Shown one piece after another: positions 21,627 to 30,484 of a DNA stretch of 36,984 nt. The position numbers and the translations under genes were made by a program. The notes beneath the pieces are model-generated. The model had not been told where the DNA came from, did no database searches, and saw nothing but the letters and a program-made list of their open reading frames with translations. Numbering within the stretch: position 1 is the first letter of the stretch; every line of letters starts with the position of its first letter. Source of the stretch: Lactobacillus delbrueckii subsp. delbrueckii DSM 20074 = JCM 1012 (lineage in GTDB: Bacteria > Bacillota > Bacilli > Lactobacillales > Lactobacillaceae); assembly GCF_001433875.1 (NCBI RefSeq), contig NZ_AZCR01000009.1:1-36984 (forward strand), read 5' to 3'.

Positions 21627-23354
21627 ATGCTTAAAACTTTATTGAAGTCCGTCCGCCAGTACAAAAAAGAGACGCTCTTGTCTCCTTTGTGCGTGGTCGT
21701 CGAGGTCTTCATTGAAATGTATATCCCATATATCATGGGGCTCTTGATTGACAATGGAATCAATAAGGGGGACATGGACTACGTGCGCAAGATGGGTCTG
21801 TTCACCATCCTGATGGCCCTGATCTCCCTGGTCCTGGGGGCCAGTGCCAGCTACTTCTCAGCCCACGCGGCAGCCGGCTTTGCCGCCAACCTCCGCCATG
21901 ACATGTTCTACCACATTCAGGACTTTTCATTTGAAAACATTGACAAGTTCTCCAGCGCGAGTCTGGTGACCCGGCTGACGACCGACACCAACAACATCCA
22001 GCAGGCCTACCAGATGAGCATCAGAATGGCCGTCCGGGCCCCGTTCATGATGATCATTTCCCTGTTCATGGCAGTTTCGATCAGCTGGAGACTGACACTG
22101 GTCTTCCTCGTGGCTGTTCCGGTTTTGGCTTTTGCCATGATCTTGATCATTAAGAATGCCCGGCCATACTTCCCGAGAATTTTCCGGGCCTATGACGAAC
22201 TGAACCGGAAGGTCCGGGAAAACATCCGCGGGATCCGGGAAGTCAAGACCTATGTCCATGAAGAAGAGCAGATCGATAACTTTAAAAAGTCCACCAGCAA
22301 GATCTACAAGCTCTTCAGACGGGCCATGTTCATCATGGCCTTCAACGGCCCGGTCATGACCATGATGATCGACGCTGTCATGCTGGCCCTGTCCTGGTTT
22401 GGGGCAAAACTGATCGTGGGCCATCAACTGGCAACCGGCCAGCTGGTTTCCATGTTCTCTTACACCATGTCCATCTTGATGTCCTTGATGATCCTGTCCA
22501 TGATCTTCACCCAGCTGATGATGGCTCAGTCAAGCGGGCGCCGGGTGGCTGACGTCTTGACCGCCAAGCCAACTATTGTCAACCCGGCCAAGTCACCTTT
22601 GACCAGCGTGACCAACGGGGAAGTCGTTTTTGACCACGTTGACTTCAAGTACAACAAGGAAGATGCCCACTATGCCTTAAAGGACATTAACCTGCGGATC
22701 AAGTCCGGGGAAACTTTGGGGATTATCGGGGAAACCGGGTCTTCCAAGTCAACCTTGATTTCCATGATTCCTCGCCTTTACGACGTGACCGGCGGGGCAG
22801 TCAGAGTCGGCGGCCACAACGTGCGCTCTTACGACCTTAAGACCCTGCGCGACAACGTGGCGGTCGTTTTGCAAAAGAACGTCCTCTTCTCCGGCACTAT
22901 CAAGGACAACCTCAAGTGGGGGAATGAAAAGGCCAGCGACGAGGAAATCGTCTGGGCAGCCAAGATTGCCCAGGCTGACGGCTTTATCCGGGAAATGCCG
23001 GACGGCTATGACACCATGGTCGAACAAGGCGGCAACAATGTTTCCGGGGGGCAAAAGCAGCGGATCACGATCGCTCGGGCCCTGTTGAAGAAGCCGAAGA
23101 TCCTGATCCTGGACGACTCCACCAGTGCCGTCGACACCAAGACTGAACGGGAAATCCGGGAAGCCTTGAAGCGGGACCTGCCGGAAACGACCAAGATCAT
23201 CATTGCCCAGCGGATCGTCTCCATCAAGGATGCCGACCGGATCGTGGTCATGAACCATGGGAAGATCGAAGACGTCGGAACCCACGATGAATTGATCAAG
23301 CGCAACGACTTGTACTCATCCATCGCCAAGTTCCAGGAAGAAAACAGCAAGTAG
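21627..23354 (+). CDS. Heterodimeric ABC exporter half, degenerate-site subunit (LmrC/BmrC-like)
   Basis: One half of a multidrug exporter, 575 aa: six membrane helices (about residues 18-300) then a nucleotide-binding domain. Seen: Walker A GETGSSKST (Lys374), with Ser in place of the usual Gly before Lys; signature VSGGQKQR; Walker B ILILDD, where the catalytic Glu is Asp497; and IIIAQRI, where the switch His is Gln528. The signature is intact, so it completes the active site of the partner, while its own site binds but barely hydrolyses ATP. This is the known asymmetry of LmrCD, BmrCD and TM287/288. GGGAGG precedes ATG 21627. The partner begins 10 nt after the stop. Confidence 0.93.
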   Translation: MLKTLLKSVRQYKKETLLSPLCVVVEVFIEMYIPYIMGLLIDNGINKGDMDYVRKMGLFTILMALISLVLGASASYFSAHAAAGFAANLRHDMFYHIQDFSFENIDKFSSASLVTRLTTDTNNIQQAYQMSIRMAVRAPFMMIISLFMAVSISWRLTLVFLVAVPVLAFAMILIIKNARPYFPRIFRAYDELNRKVRENIRGIREVKTYVHEEEQIDNFKKSTSKIYKLFRRAMFIMAFNGPVMTMMIDAVMLALSWFGAKLIVGHQLATGQLVSMFSYTMSILMSLMILSMIFTQLMMAQSSGRRVADVLTAKPTIVNPAKSPLTSVTNGEVVFDHVDFKYNKEDAHYALKDINLRIKSGETLGIIGETGSSKSTLISMIPRLYDVTGGAVRVGGHNVRSYDLKTLRDNVAVVLQKNVLFSGTIKDNLKWGNEKASDEEIVWAAKIAQADGFIREMPDGYDTMVEQGGNNVSGGQKQRITIARALLKKPKILILDDSTSAVDTKTEREIREALKRDLPETTKIIIAQRIVSIKDADRIVVMNHGKIEDVGTHDELIKRNDLYSSIAKFQEENSK

Positions 23355-23364
23355 GTGATAATCG

Positions 23365-25209
23365 ATGACTAAAAAACAAGCTCAGCAACCATCACAAATG
23401 CAGACCTTGACCCGCCTGCTGAAATACGTCTACCGGGTTAGCCCGGCGGCTTTGATCGTTTCCCTGGTCTCCGTGATCATCAGCGCGGCGGCTTCCGTTG
23501 TCGGCTCCTTGTTCATTGAACAGGTTATCGACCGCTACATCACGCCCATGCTCAAGCAAAAGAGCCCGGACTTTGGCCCCTTGGCTCACGCTGTTTTGCT
23601 CATGGCCGGAGTTTACGCCATCGGTCTGGTCGCCAACTACCTTTTCACCTTGCTAATGATGGTCTTGTCCCAGCAGGTGCAAAAGCAAATCAGAAATGAA
23701 ATGTTTACCCACATGCAGCGGCTGCCGATAGCCTTTTTTGACCAGAACGAATACGGCGACATCATGTCCCGCTACACTAACGACATCGACACCTTGATGC
23801 AGATGATTTCCCAGGCCCTGCCGATGTTCGCTAACTCTGTCTTTTCAGTAGTCTTCGTTTTGGCGGGGATGCTCTATCTCAGCTGGCAATTGACCCTGGT
23901 TTCCCTGGTAGTGGTTCTCCTGTCCTTAGGCGTTGTCCGCTACTTGACCGGCAAGTCCAGCTACTACTTTGACCAGCAGCAGAAGACTATGGGGATGGTC
24001 AACGGCTACAACGAAGAAATGCTTAACGGTTTGAAGGTCATCAAGGTCTTCTCCCATGAACCGGAAGCCAAGGCCGACTTTGACCGCTACAATGACCAGC
24101 TGCGGATTGCCTCAGGCAAGGCCAACACCTATGCCACCATCTTGTTCCCAATCATGGGCAATATCGGCAACCTGCTCTATGTCTTGATCGCCTTGATCGG
24201 CGGGGCGGCAATCTTAGCCGGCAACATTCCGCTGACCTTGGGGGCTCTGGCTTCCTTCATGCAGCTGTCCAAGGCCTTCATCATGCCGATCGCCCAGATT
24301 TCCCAGCAGCTGAACGCCATCGTTCTGGCTATTGCCGGGGCCCGGCGGATTTTCCAGGTCCTGGATGAAAAAGTTGAAGTCGACGACGGCCAGGTAACTA
24401 TCGAAGAAAAGCCGGGCGTCAAGAATGCCTGGCAGTGGAAGCTGCCGACCGAAAACGGCTTTAAGTACGTGCCAGTCAAGGGTCACATCGTTTTTGACCA
24501 CGTCAGCTTCGGCTATGTACCAGGCAAGCAGATCCTGCACGACATTTCCCTTGAAGCCAAGCCTGGCATGAAGGTGGCCCTGGTCGGGGAAACGGGGGCC
24601 GGGAAGACTACCATTTCCAACATGATCAACCGCTTCTATGAAATTAATTCCGGCACGATCACTTACGACGGGATCGATATCAAGGACATCAAGAAGGATG
24701 ACCTCCGCAAGTCTGTCTCCATCGTTTTGCAGGAAACTCACATGTTTACCGGCAACATCATGGAAAACATCCGCTTCGGCCGGCCTGACGCTTCAGATGA
24801 CGACGTCTACCAGGCAGCCCGCCTGGCCCGGGCCGACGAGTTCATCCATGACCTGGATGATGGCTATGAAACGGTGATCGACGGGGGCGGCGGTGACCTC
24901 TCTCAAGGGCAGCTGCAGCTGCTCTCCATTGCCCGGGCCATGATCTCTGACAAGCCGGTTATGATCCTGGACGAAGCCACCAGTTCCATCGACACCCGGA
25001 CTGAGCGCCTGGTGCAAGCCGGGATGGACAACCTTTTGGCTGGCCGGACCAGCTTCGTCATCGCCCACCGTCTGTCCACCATCGTCAACTCCGACTTGAT
25101 CATAGTCCTGGACCACGGCCGGATCCTGGAAGCCGGCAACCACGACCAGCTTCTGGCCAAGCAGGGCTACTACTACGAGCTCTACACCGGCAAAAAAGAA
25201 ATCCAATAA
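23365..25209 (+). CDS. Heterodimeric ABC exporter half, catalytic subunit (LmrD/BmrD-like)
   Basis: Second half of the exporter, 614 aa. Seen: six membrane helices within residues about 20-310, an extended loop between membrane and ATPase domains (VEVDDGQVTIEEKPGVKNAW region) typical of the D subunit, Walker A GETGAGKTT, signature LSQGQLQLLS with Gln in place of the second Gly, Walker B VMILDEATSSID with catalytic Glu537, and IAHRLST with switch His568. The Walker and switch residues are complete, whereas its signature is the altered one, so the single working site is formed by this Walker A/B and the partner's intact signature. Substrates of relatives are hydrophobic drugs, dyes and bile acids; here unknown. 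Confidence 0.94.
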   Translation: MTKKQAQQPSQMQTLTRLLKYVYRVSPAALIVSLVSVIISAAASVVGSLFIEQVIDRYITPMLKQKSPDFGPLAHAVLLMAGVYAIGLVANYLFTLLMMVLSQQVQKQIRNEMFTHMQRLPIAFFDQNEYGDIMSRYTNDIDTLMQMISQALPMFANSVFSVVFVLAGMLYLSWQLTLVSLVVVLLSLGVVRYLTGKSSYYFDQQQKTMGMVNGYNEEMLNGLKVIKVFSHEPEAKADFDRYNDQLRIASGKANTYATILFPIMGNIGNLLYVLIALIGGAAILAGNIPLTLGALASFMQLSKAFIMPIAQISQQLNAIVLAIAGARRIFQVLDEKVEVDDGQVTIEEKPGVKNAWQWKLPTENGFKYVPVKGHIVFDHVSFGYVPGKQILHDISLEAKPGMKVALVGETGAGKTTISNMINRFYEINSGTITYDGIDIKDIKKDDLRKSVSIVLQETHMFTGNIMENIRFGRPDASDDDVYQAARLARADEFIHDLDDGYETVIDGGGGDLSQGQLQLLSIARAMISDKPVMILDEATSSIDTRTERLVQAGMDNLLAGRTSFVIAHRLSTIVNSDLIIVLDHGRILEAGNHDQLLAKQGYYYELYTGKKEIQ

Positions 25210-25242
25210 GAGCGAATCTTATGTTTTGCTAAAATCCAAGTC

Positions 25243-25272
25243 AGAGCGTACGTCAAAGTACGCTCTTTTTGG
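25243..25272 (+). terminator. Terminator after the ABC exporter
   Basis: AGAGCGTAC (25243-25251), loop GTCAAA, GTACGCTCT (25258-25266), then TTTTT. Separates the exporter from the two-component genes. Confidence 0.92.
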
Positions 25273-25337
25273 TATATTGGTTAAAATAAAAGGTACAATA
25301 CAGGATAGATAAGTTTGGAATAGAAGAGGTTTTGCAA

Positions 25338-26024
25338 ATGAAAATTCTCGTTGTCGATGATGACCACGAAATCGTGGAACTCTTAAGCATTTATTTGAAG
25401 AACGAAGGCTATGAGCCGATTGCCGCCTACAATGGCAAGGAAGCTTTGACCAAGCTCTCAACCACGCCAGATATCGCCTTGATGATTCTGGACGTGATGA
25501 TGCCGAACCTGTCAGGCATCGATGTGGTCAAGGAAGTTCGCAAGGATTCTGACATTCCGATCATCATCGTCAGCGCCAAGACCGGCGATATGGATAAGAT
25601 CCAGGGCTTGATCACCGGGGCCGACGACTACGTGTCCAAGCCTTTCAACCCCCTGGAAGTCATGGCCCGGGTCCGGTCCCTTTTGCGTCGCAGCCGGAAG
25701 CAGGTCAAGAAAGAGGAGCCTGACGTTTTGGAAGTCGGGCCTCTGATCATCAACAAGGACTCCCATGAGGTCAAGACGGTTGAAGGCAAGGAAATCCAAC
25801 TGACAGCCCTGGAATTCGGCATTCTTTATCTTTTGGCCAGCCACCCCAACCGGGTCTTCTCAGCTGATGAGATCTTCGAGCGGGTTTGGCAGCAAGAGTC
25901 CATTGTTAGCGCCAAGACGGTCATGGTTCACGTTTCCCACTTGCGGGACAAGATCCAGAAGGCCACCGACGGCGAAGAAGTCATCAAGACTGTATGGGGT
26001 GTAGGTTACAAGGTTGAAGCCTAA
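25338..26024 (+). CDS. OmpR/PhoB-family response regulator (VanR-like)
   Basis: Transcription factor of a two-component system, 228 aa. Seen: receiver domain with acidic pocket VDDDHE, phospho-acceptor Asp52 in LMILDVMMPN, Thr/Ser in IIIVSAK and Lys101 in VSKPFNPLEV; then a winged-helix DNA-binding domain with LTALEFGILYLLASHPNRVF, VSAKTVMVHVSHLRDKI and the end VWGVGYKVE. A TTG at 25332 would add two residues, but AGAGG is well placed for ATG 25338. Overlaps the kinase gene by 11 nt. Target genes are unknown; the exporter upstream and murE downstream are candidates by proximity, which fits an envelope-stress role (inference). Confidence 0.94.
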   Translation: MKILVVDDDHEIVELLSIYLKNEGYEPIAAYNGKEALTKLSTTPDIALMILDVMMPNLSGIDVVKEVRKDSDIPIIIVSAKTGDMDKIQGLITGADDYVSKPFNPLEVMARVRSLLRRSRKQVKKEEPDVLEVGPLIINKDSHEVKTVEGKEIQLTALEFGILYLLASHPNRVFSADEIFERVWQQESIVSAKTVMVHVSHLRDKIQKATDGEEVIKTVWGVGYKVEA

Positions 26025-27222
26025 GCAAGACAAAGAAAAACAAGTCGTCCAGGGCAAGCGGCCCCGGGTCAAGCTGACCGCGGCTGAGAAGAGCGAGCTT
26101 TTTGCTGAAGGCGTGGTGACGGTCATCATCATGCTGCTCTTGAACATGTCCGTCATCATCCTCTACCATTTGGCGGTCCTGCAGGACAAGAGCCTGGTCA
26201 ACGGCATTTATTTTTTGAAAAAGACCATGACGATCGGACCGGGCTACCATATCTGGTCCTGGGAAAGAATCGGGATCATTTTGATGGGGATCGCTGACGT
26301 CATCGTCTTGTACTGGCGCTTAATCCGCCGCTACCACCAAATGCAGCTGCGGCACATCATTTCCGAATTGCACTATATTGCCAACGGCCACTTTGACCAC
26401 CGGATTTCCTTCAGCGTCAACAACGACATGCAGAAGGTGATCGATTCCATCAACTCCCTGGTCGACTCAACCATGGGGGCGATCAATGAAGAAAAGGCGA
26501 TCGAGCAGTCGAAAGACGAACTGATCACCAATGTTTCCCACGATATCCGGACCCCTTTGACCAGCATCATCGGCTACCTGGGCCTGCTGAAGAACGGGGC
26601 CGTGACCAGCCAGGAGGACATGCTCAAGTACATCAATATCGCCTATGACAAGGCTGAGCAGATGAAGTCCCTGGCCAATGACCTTTTCGAGTACACTACC
26701 TTGAAGTCGACCAAGACCAAGCTGAACGTGACCCCGATCAATATCAAGGGCATGATGGAGCAGGTGGCGGCCGGCTTTGAGCTAGAAGCGGAGAAGAAGG
26801 GCATTGCCTTTAGCGTCAAGGCCCGGCCGGATGATTTGATCGTCAACGCCGACGTGGAAAAGCTGGTCCGGGTCTACAACAACTTGATCTCCAATGCCTT
26901 AAAGTACGCAGCTGGGGCCAGCCGGATCAACCTGGTGGCCAACCTGATCAACCACGAGCAGGTTGAGCTGCGGGTTGAGAATAACGGGGAACCGATTCCC
27001 AAGGACAAATTGAAGAAGATTTTTGATCGCTTCTACCGGGTGGAAAGCTCGCGCAATACCAAGACCGGGGGCACGGGCTTAGGCCTGTCCATCGTTCAGG
27101 GGGCTGTCGAGCTGCACGGGGGGACGATCCGCTGTGAATCAAACAAGGATTGGACCAGTTTCATCATTCTCTTGCCCCGGGATCCCCAGGCAAATAACTT
27201 TGCTCTTAGACCTGTGGTATAA
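26014..27222 (+). CDS. Sensor histidine kinase (VanS-like)
   Basis: Membrane sensor kinase, 402 aa. Seen: cytosolic basic N-terminus, membrane helix at about 33-55, a short external loop of about 30 residues, second helix at 86-104, a HAMP-like linker, H-box VSHDIRTPLTSIIGYL with His176, N-box NLISNALKYAA, F/G boxes DRFYRVESSRNTKTGGTGLG and LGLSIVQGAVELHGG. The tiny external loop suggests sensing within or at the membrane. The only workable start is TTG at 26014, inside the regulator gene's end, so translation is probably coupled. Its stop codon TAA (27220-27222) lies inside the -10 box of murE. Confidence 0.9.
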   Translation: MKPKQDKEKQVVQGKRPRVKLTAAEKSELFAEGVVTVIIMLLLNMSVIILYHLAVLQDKSLVNGIYFLKKTMTIGPGYHIWSWERIGIILMGIADVIVLYWRLIRRYHQMQLRHIISELHYIANGHFDHRISFSVNNDMQKVIDSINSLVDSTMGAINEEKAIEQSKDELITNVSHDIRTPLTSIIGYLGLLKNGAVTSQEDMLKYINIAYDKAEQMKSLANDLFEYTTLKSTKTKLNVTPINIKGMMEQVAAGFELEAEKKGIAFSVKARPDDLIVNADVEKLVRVYNNLISNALKYAAGASRINLVANLINHEQVELRVENNGEPIPKDKLKKIFDRFYRVESSRNTKTGGTGLGLSIVQGAVELHGGTIRCESNKDWTSFIILLPRDPQANNFALRPVV

Positions 27223-27223
27223 T
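27215..27223 (+). promoter_or_regulatory. Extended -10 promoter of murE
   Basis: TGG-TATAAT: an extended -10 with a perfect hexamer at 27218-27223. No good -35 is needed for this class. It overlaps the stop codon of the sensor kinase gene; with no terminator between, read-through is also likely. Confidence 0.65.
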
Positions 27224-27258
27224 TTGAAATGAATCTTAATTGACAGTGAGGAGTAAAA

Positions 27259-28809
27259 ATGAGCATCTCATTAAACACCTGTATTTTAATCTTAAAAGAA
27301 CACCACCTACTCAAGTCCAGTGCCGTCCAGGACACTGTCCAGACCAGAATGGAGGCTGTTTCTTATGACTCACGCGATGTCCAGAACAACAGCCTCTTCT
27401 TCTGCAAGGGGGCGGGCTTCCGGCCAACCTACCTGACCATGGCCAAGGAAAACGGGGCAATTGCCTACGTGGCTGAGCAGCCATACCCGGAAGGCACGGG
27501 GATGCACGCCTTGATCGTCCGCAACGTGTCCAAGGCGATGGCCCTTTTGTCAGCTGCCTTCTACCGCTTCCCGCAAGACGACCTCTTCCTGGTTGGCTTT
27601 ACCGGGACCAAGGGCAAGACCACTTCCGCCTACTTCTTAAAGGGGATGCTGGACCAGCTCAACGGGGGCCGGACTGCTCTTTTGTCCTCAGTCGACAACA
27701 TCCTCGGGCCGGCTCCGGAAGACACCTTCAAGTCCAGCCTGACCACGCCGGAATCACTGGACTTGTTCAGAGACATGCGGCGGGCAGTTGACAACGGCAT
27801 GACCCACATGGTTATGGAAGTGTCATCCCAAGCCTACAAGAAGAACCGGGTCTTTGGTCTGACCTACGACCTGGGCTTCTTCCTGAACATCAGCCCGGAC
27901 CACATCGGGGTCAACGAGCACCCGAACTTTGAGGACTACCTCCACTGCAAGCTGCAGCTTTTGGTTAACTCCCGCAAGTGCATCATCAACGCGGAAACCG
28001 ACCGTTTCGCTGATGTTTACGCGGCAGCAACGACCACGACCAACCCGGACAGCATCTACCTGTTTGCCCGGGACGGCTTTGAAAACCCGGATCTGAAGAA
28101 GCCGATCGACTTCCGCTACAAGTCCGTGGAAACTGACCTGGCTGAAACCAAGTTCACCTTGACTACGGCTTCAAGCAAGGCCCACAAGCTGCCAATCTCT
28201 GGTGAATACACTCTGCAGATGATCGGCGACTTCAACGAAACCAACGCTACCGGCGCCATCATCGGGGCTGGCCTAGCCGGGATGAGCTATGAAGACTGCG
28301 CCAAGGGGATCCGGCAAGTGACCATCCCAGGCCGGATGGAAACCGTCACGACCCAAAAGCACGGCTTGATTGTGGTGGACTATGCCCACAACAAGGCCTC
28401 GATGCTGGCCTTGATGCGGTTCATGCGCCGGGAATTCACCAACCCCCGGGTTATCGTCGTGGTCGGCGCGCCTGGGGACAAGGGAATTTCCCGCCGGCCG
28501 GGCTTCAGTGAAAGCTTGACGGCGGAAGCTGACAAGGCCTACCTGACCACGGACGACCCTGGCTTTGAAAATGCCCAGGACATCTGCGAGGAAATCGATG
28601 CCGGGATCGACCACTCCAAGTGTGAAACGGTTATCGAACTGGACCGGGAGAAGGCCATCAAGGAAGCCATTTCCGAAGCTGGCCCGAACGACGTGGTCCT
28701 GCTCTGCGGCAAGGGGGCTGACGCCTTCCAGAAGATCCGCGGGGTAGACACCCCATATGCCGGCGATATTGTTATCGCCCGGCAGGTGGTCCAGGAATTA
28801 GAAAAGTAA
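27259..28809 (+). CDS. murE: UDP-MurNAc-tripeptide synthetase MurE, lysine-type
   Basis: Mur ligase adding the third residue to UDP-MurNAc-L-Ala-D-Glu in the cytosol. 516 aa. Seen: N-terminal UDP-binding SYDSRDVQNNSLFFCKGAGF, ATP loop GFTGTKGKTTSAYF (Lys120), MEVSSQAYKKNRV, ISPDHIGVNEHPNFEDY, and VVDYAHNKASM. The residue-selecting motif reads DDPG (residues 432-435), not the DNPR of diaminopimelate enzymes; loss of that Arg fits L-lysine as substrate. GAGGAG precedes ATG. The aspartate racemase gene follows 13 nt later, matching a Lys wall with a D-Asp bridge. Some lactobacilli have a second murE; I cannot tell if this is the only one. Confidence 0.93.
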   Translation: MSISLNTCILILKEHHLLKSSAVQDTVQTRMEAVSYDSRDVQNNSLFFCKGAGFRPTYLTMAKENGAIAYVAEQPYPEGTGMHALIVRNVSKAMALLSAAFYRFPQDDLFLVGFTGTKGKTTSAYFLKGMLDQLNGGRTALLSSVDNILGPAPEDTFKSSLTTPESLDLFRDMRRAVDNGMTHMVMEVSSQAYKKNRVFGLTYDLGFFLNISPDHIGVNEHPNFEDYLHCKLQLLVNSRKCIINAETDRFADVYAAATTTTNPDSIYLFARDGFENPDLKKPIDFRYKSVETDLAETKFTLTTASSKAHKLPISGEYTLQMIGDFNETNATGAIIGAGLAGMSYEDCAKGIRQVTIPGRMETVTTQKHGLIVVDYAHNKASMLALMRFMRREFTNPRVIVVVGAPGDKGISRRPGFSESLTAEADKAYLTTDDPGFENAQDICEEIDAGIDHSKCETVIELDREKAIKEAISEAGPNDVVLLCGKGADAFQKIRGVDTPYAGDIVIARQVVQELEK

Positions 28810-28822
28810 GGATTGATATTTA

Positions 28823-29572
28823 GTGAAGCATTTCTTTAGCATTATTGGCGGGATGGGAACCATTGCGACCGAAAGCTATGTCCGCTTGATCAATCACCGG
28901 GTCAAGATCAGCAAGGACCAGGACTACTTGAACTACATCCTGGTCAATGATGCCCAGGTGCCAGACCGGACGGCCTACATCAAGGACCACAGCCAGCCGA
29001 ATTTTTTCAATGCGCTTAAAGAAGATGTTTTAGGCCAGGCCAAGCTGGGGCCGGACTTCATGGTCATGCCCTGCAACACGGCCCACTACTTTTATGACGA
29101 CCTGGCGGCCTTGACCGACATTCCCTTCCTGCACATGATGCGGATTGCCGTGCACCAATATGTCGACCAGTTCCCAAACAGTCCCAAGATCGGCTTGATC
29201 GCGACTGAAGGGTCAATTTACGACCACCTTTATGAAGACGAGATCCACCGGGTGGGACGGGAAGTCGAATTCGGCGGTCCCGAGATCCAGCCGATGGTGA
29301 CGGAATTGATCTACCGGGACATCAAGGAGAAGGGGATCGTCGACAAGGAGCTCTACCATGAGATCCTCCGCAAGATGCACGACGAATATGGCTGCGACGT
29401 GATCCTGCTGGGCTGCACGGAACTTTCCTTAGCCCAGGAGCAGGCGCCGGACCACCCCTACCAGGTTATCGACCCCCAGTCGATCATCGCTGACGTGTCG
29501 ATCGAACTGGCTCTGGCGATCAGGAACGGGCAAGATCCCCGCCAGGCCTGCCAGAAATATCTATATGACTAA
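28823..29572 (+). CDS. racD: Aspartate racemase (Asp/Glu racemase family)
   Basis: PLP-independent racemase interconverting L- and D-aspartate by a two-cysteine mechanism; cytosolic, 249 aa. Seen: N-terminal IIGGMGTIATESYVRLIN, first catalytic Cys84 in VMPCNTAHYF, second Cys198 in ILLGCTELSLA, with ATEGSIYDHLYEDE between. Both catalytic cysteines are intact. The start is GTG at 28823 with AAGGAT about 8 nt upstream. It shares a transcript with murE, which supports supply of D-Asp for the peptidoglycan cross-bridge; the ligase that adds it is not in the window. A glutamate racemase would look similar but normally has a different motif spacing. Confidence 0.88.
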   Translation: MKHFFSIIGGMGTIATESYVRLINHRVKISKDQDYLNYILVNDAQVPDRTAYIKDHSQPNFFNALKEDVLGQAKLGPDFMVMPCNTAHYFYDDLAALTDIPFLHMMRIAVHQYVDQFPNSPKIGLIATEGSIYDHLYEDEIHRVGREVEFGGPEIQPMVTELIYRDIKEKGIVDKELYHEILRKMHDEYGCDVILLGCTELSLAQEQAPDHPYQVIDPQSIIADVSIELALAIRNGQDPRQACQKYLYD

Positions 29573-29576
29573 ATAA

Positions 29577-29603
29577 AAGAACAGGGTTTCCTGCTCTTTT
29601 TTG
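29577..29603 (+). terminator. Terminator of murE-racD
   Basis: AAGAACAGG (29577-29585), GTTT-type loop, CCTGCTCTT, one A-C mismatch, then a T-run to 29602. Confidence 0.85.
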
Positions 29604-29629
29604 CTTGCCTGGCTAATTTTAAGTATGTT

Positions 29630-29698
29630 TCAGTCAAAAAAAGTCAATTTTTTAGGAAAATCGCTCATTTTTGACGGAAAATGATTGCTTTTGACTGA
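29630..29698. promoter_or_regulatory. fruR: FruR-type operator array
   Basis: TCAGTCAAAA (29630-29639) and TTTTGACTGA (29689-29698) form a perfect 10-bp inverted repeat. Between them lie a second forward AGTCAA (29642-29647, 10 bp from the first) and a second reverse TTTTTGAC (29668-29675, 20 bp from the last). Four half-sites at helical spacings suit a DeoR-family repressor binding as a tetramer with looping. Confidence 0.72.
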
Positions 29699-29713
29699 GA
29701 AAGCCTTTACAAT
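29685..29713 (+). promoter_or_regulatory. Promoter of the fruR-fruK-fruA operon
   Basis: -35 TTGCTT (29685-29690), 17 bp, -10 TACAAT (29708-29713). The half-site TTTTGACTGA covers the -35 end and spacer, so binding would block the promoter. Confidence 0.7.
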
Positions 29714-29734
29714 AGATAACGAGGTAAGATAAAG

Positions 29735-30484
29735 ATGCTGACGGAAGAGCGGCAACAAATGATTGCCCATTATGTAGACGAACATCAGATTTGCCGCGTA
29801 ACGGAACTTTGCCGCTTGACCTCGACATCCGAGTCGACGATCAGACGCGATCTGAGTGAAATGGAAGACCGGGGCCTGCTTAAACGAGTCCACGGCGGAG
29901 CGCAGAGCCTGCAGACTTTTGGCCAGGATGTGGCCCAGCAGATCCGCTTCAATCTGAACAAGGATGACAAGCTGGCTATTGCCCGCCTGGCCGCCAGGAA
30001 GGTCCGCCCGCACGACTATCTCTTTTTAGACGCGGGGACGACCATTTATGAAATGGTTCCCTTTTTAAAAGAGATCAGCGGCCTGCACGTGGTGACCAAC
30101 GGGCTGGAAACGGCCCTGGCCTTGACTGACGCTGGAATTGACTGCTGCCTTTTAGGCGGCCATGTCAAGCGGCAGACCCACGCGGTCATTGGCGCGACCA
30201 CTGTCTCCCGCCTGCAGGAGCTGAACTTCAACGCGGCTTTCATTGGGGCCAACGCCCTGAGCCCGGCCGGCTTTTTAACCACGCCGGACACTGAGGAAGC
30301 TGCCGTGAAAAGGACGGCTATCCAGCAAAGCCAGCAGGCTTTCGTTTTAATCGACCGCAGCAAATTTAACGCGGTAACTTTTGCCGAATTCGCCAAGACC
30401 GACCAGGTGACCATCATCAGCCGCCTGGAGGCTGGCGACCGGGAGAAATTGCCAGTAAATATTCAACTTGAGGAGGCTAAATAA
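29735..30484 (+). CDS. fruR: DeoR-family repressor of the fructose operon
   Basis: Transcriptional repressor that senses a sugar phosphate, probably fructose 1-phosphate or 1,6-bisphosphate. 249 aa. Seen: DeoR HTH with TEERQQMIAHYVDEHQICRV, TELCRLTSTSESTIRRDLSE, MEDRGLLKRVHGGA; then the sugar-binding DeoRC domain with FLDAGTTIYEMVPFL, VVTNGLETAL, LLGGHVKRQTHAVIG, FIGANALSPAGFLTTPDTEE and VLIDRSKFNAVTFAEF. GAGGT precedes ATG. First gene of the operon; its stop overlaps the fruK start by one base. The array of TTTTGAC half-sites around its promoter is the likely target, giving self-repression. Confidence 0.93.
   Translation: MLTEERQQMIAHYVDEHQICRVTELCRLTSTSESTIRRDLSEMEDRGLLKRVHGGAQSLQTFGQDVAQQIRFNLNKDDKLAIARLAARKVRPHDYLFLDAGTTIYEMVPFLKEISGLHVVTNGLETALALTDAGIDCCLLGGHVKRQTHAVIGATTVSRLQELNFNAAFIGANALSPAGFLTTPDTEEAAVKRTAIQQSQQAFVLIDRSKFNAVTFAEFAKTDQVTIISRLEAGDREKLPVNIQLEEAK

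Noticed and set aside
22749-23285. 178-aa minus-strand ORF opposite the first ABC exporter gene
   Set aside because: Lies opposite conserved Walker and signature motifs; His/Asp/Val-rich shadow composition.
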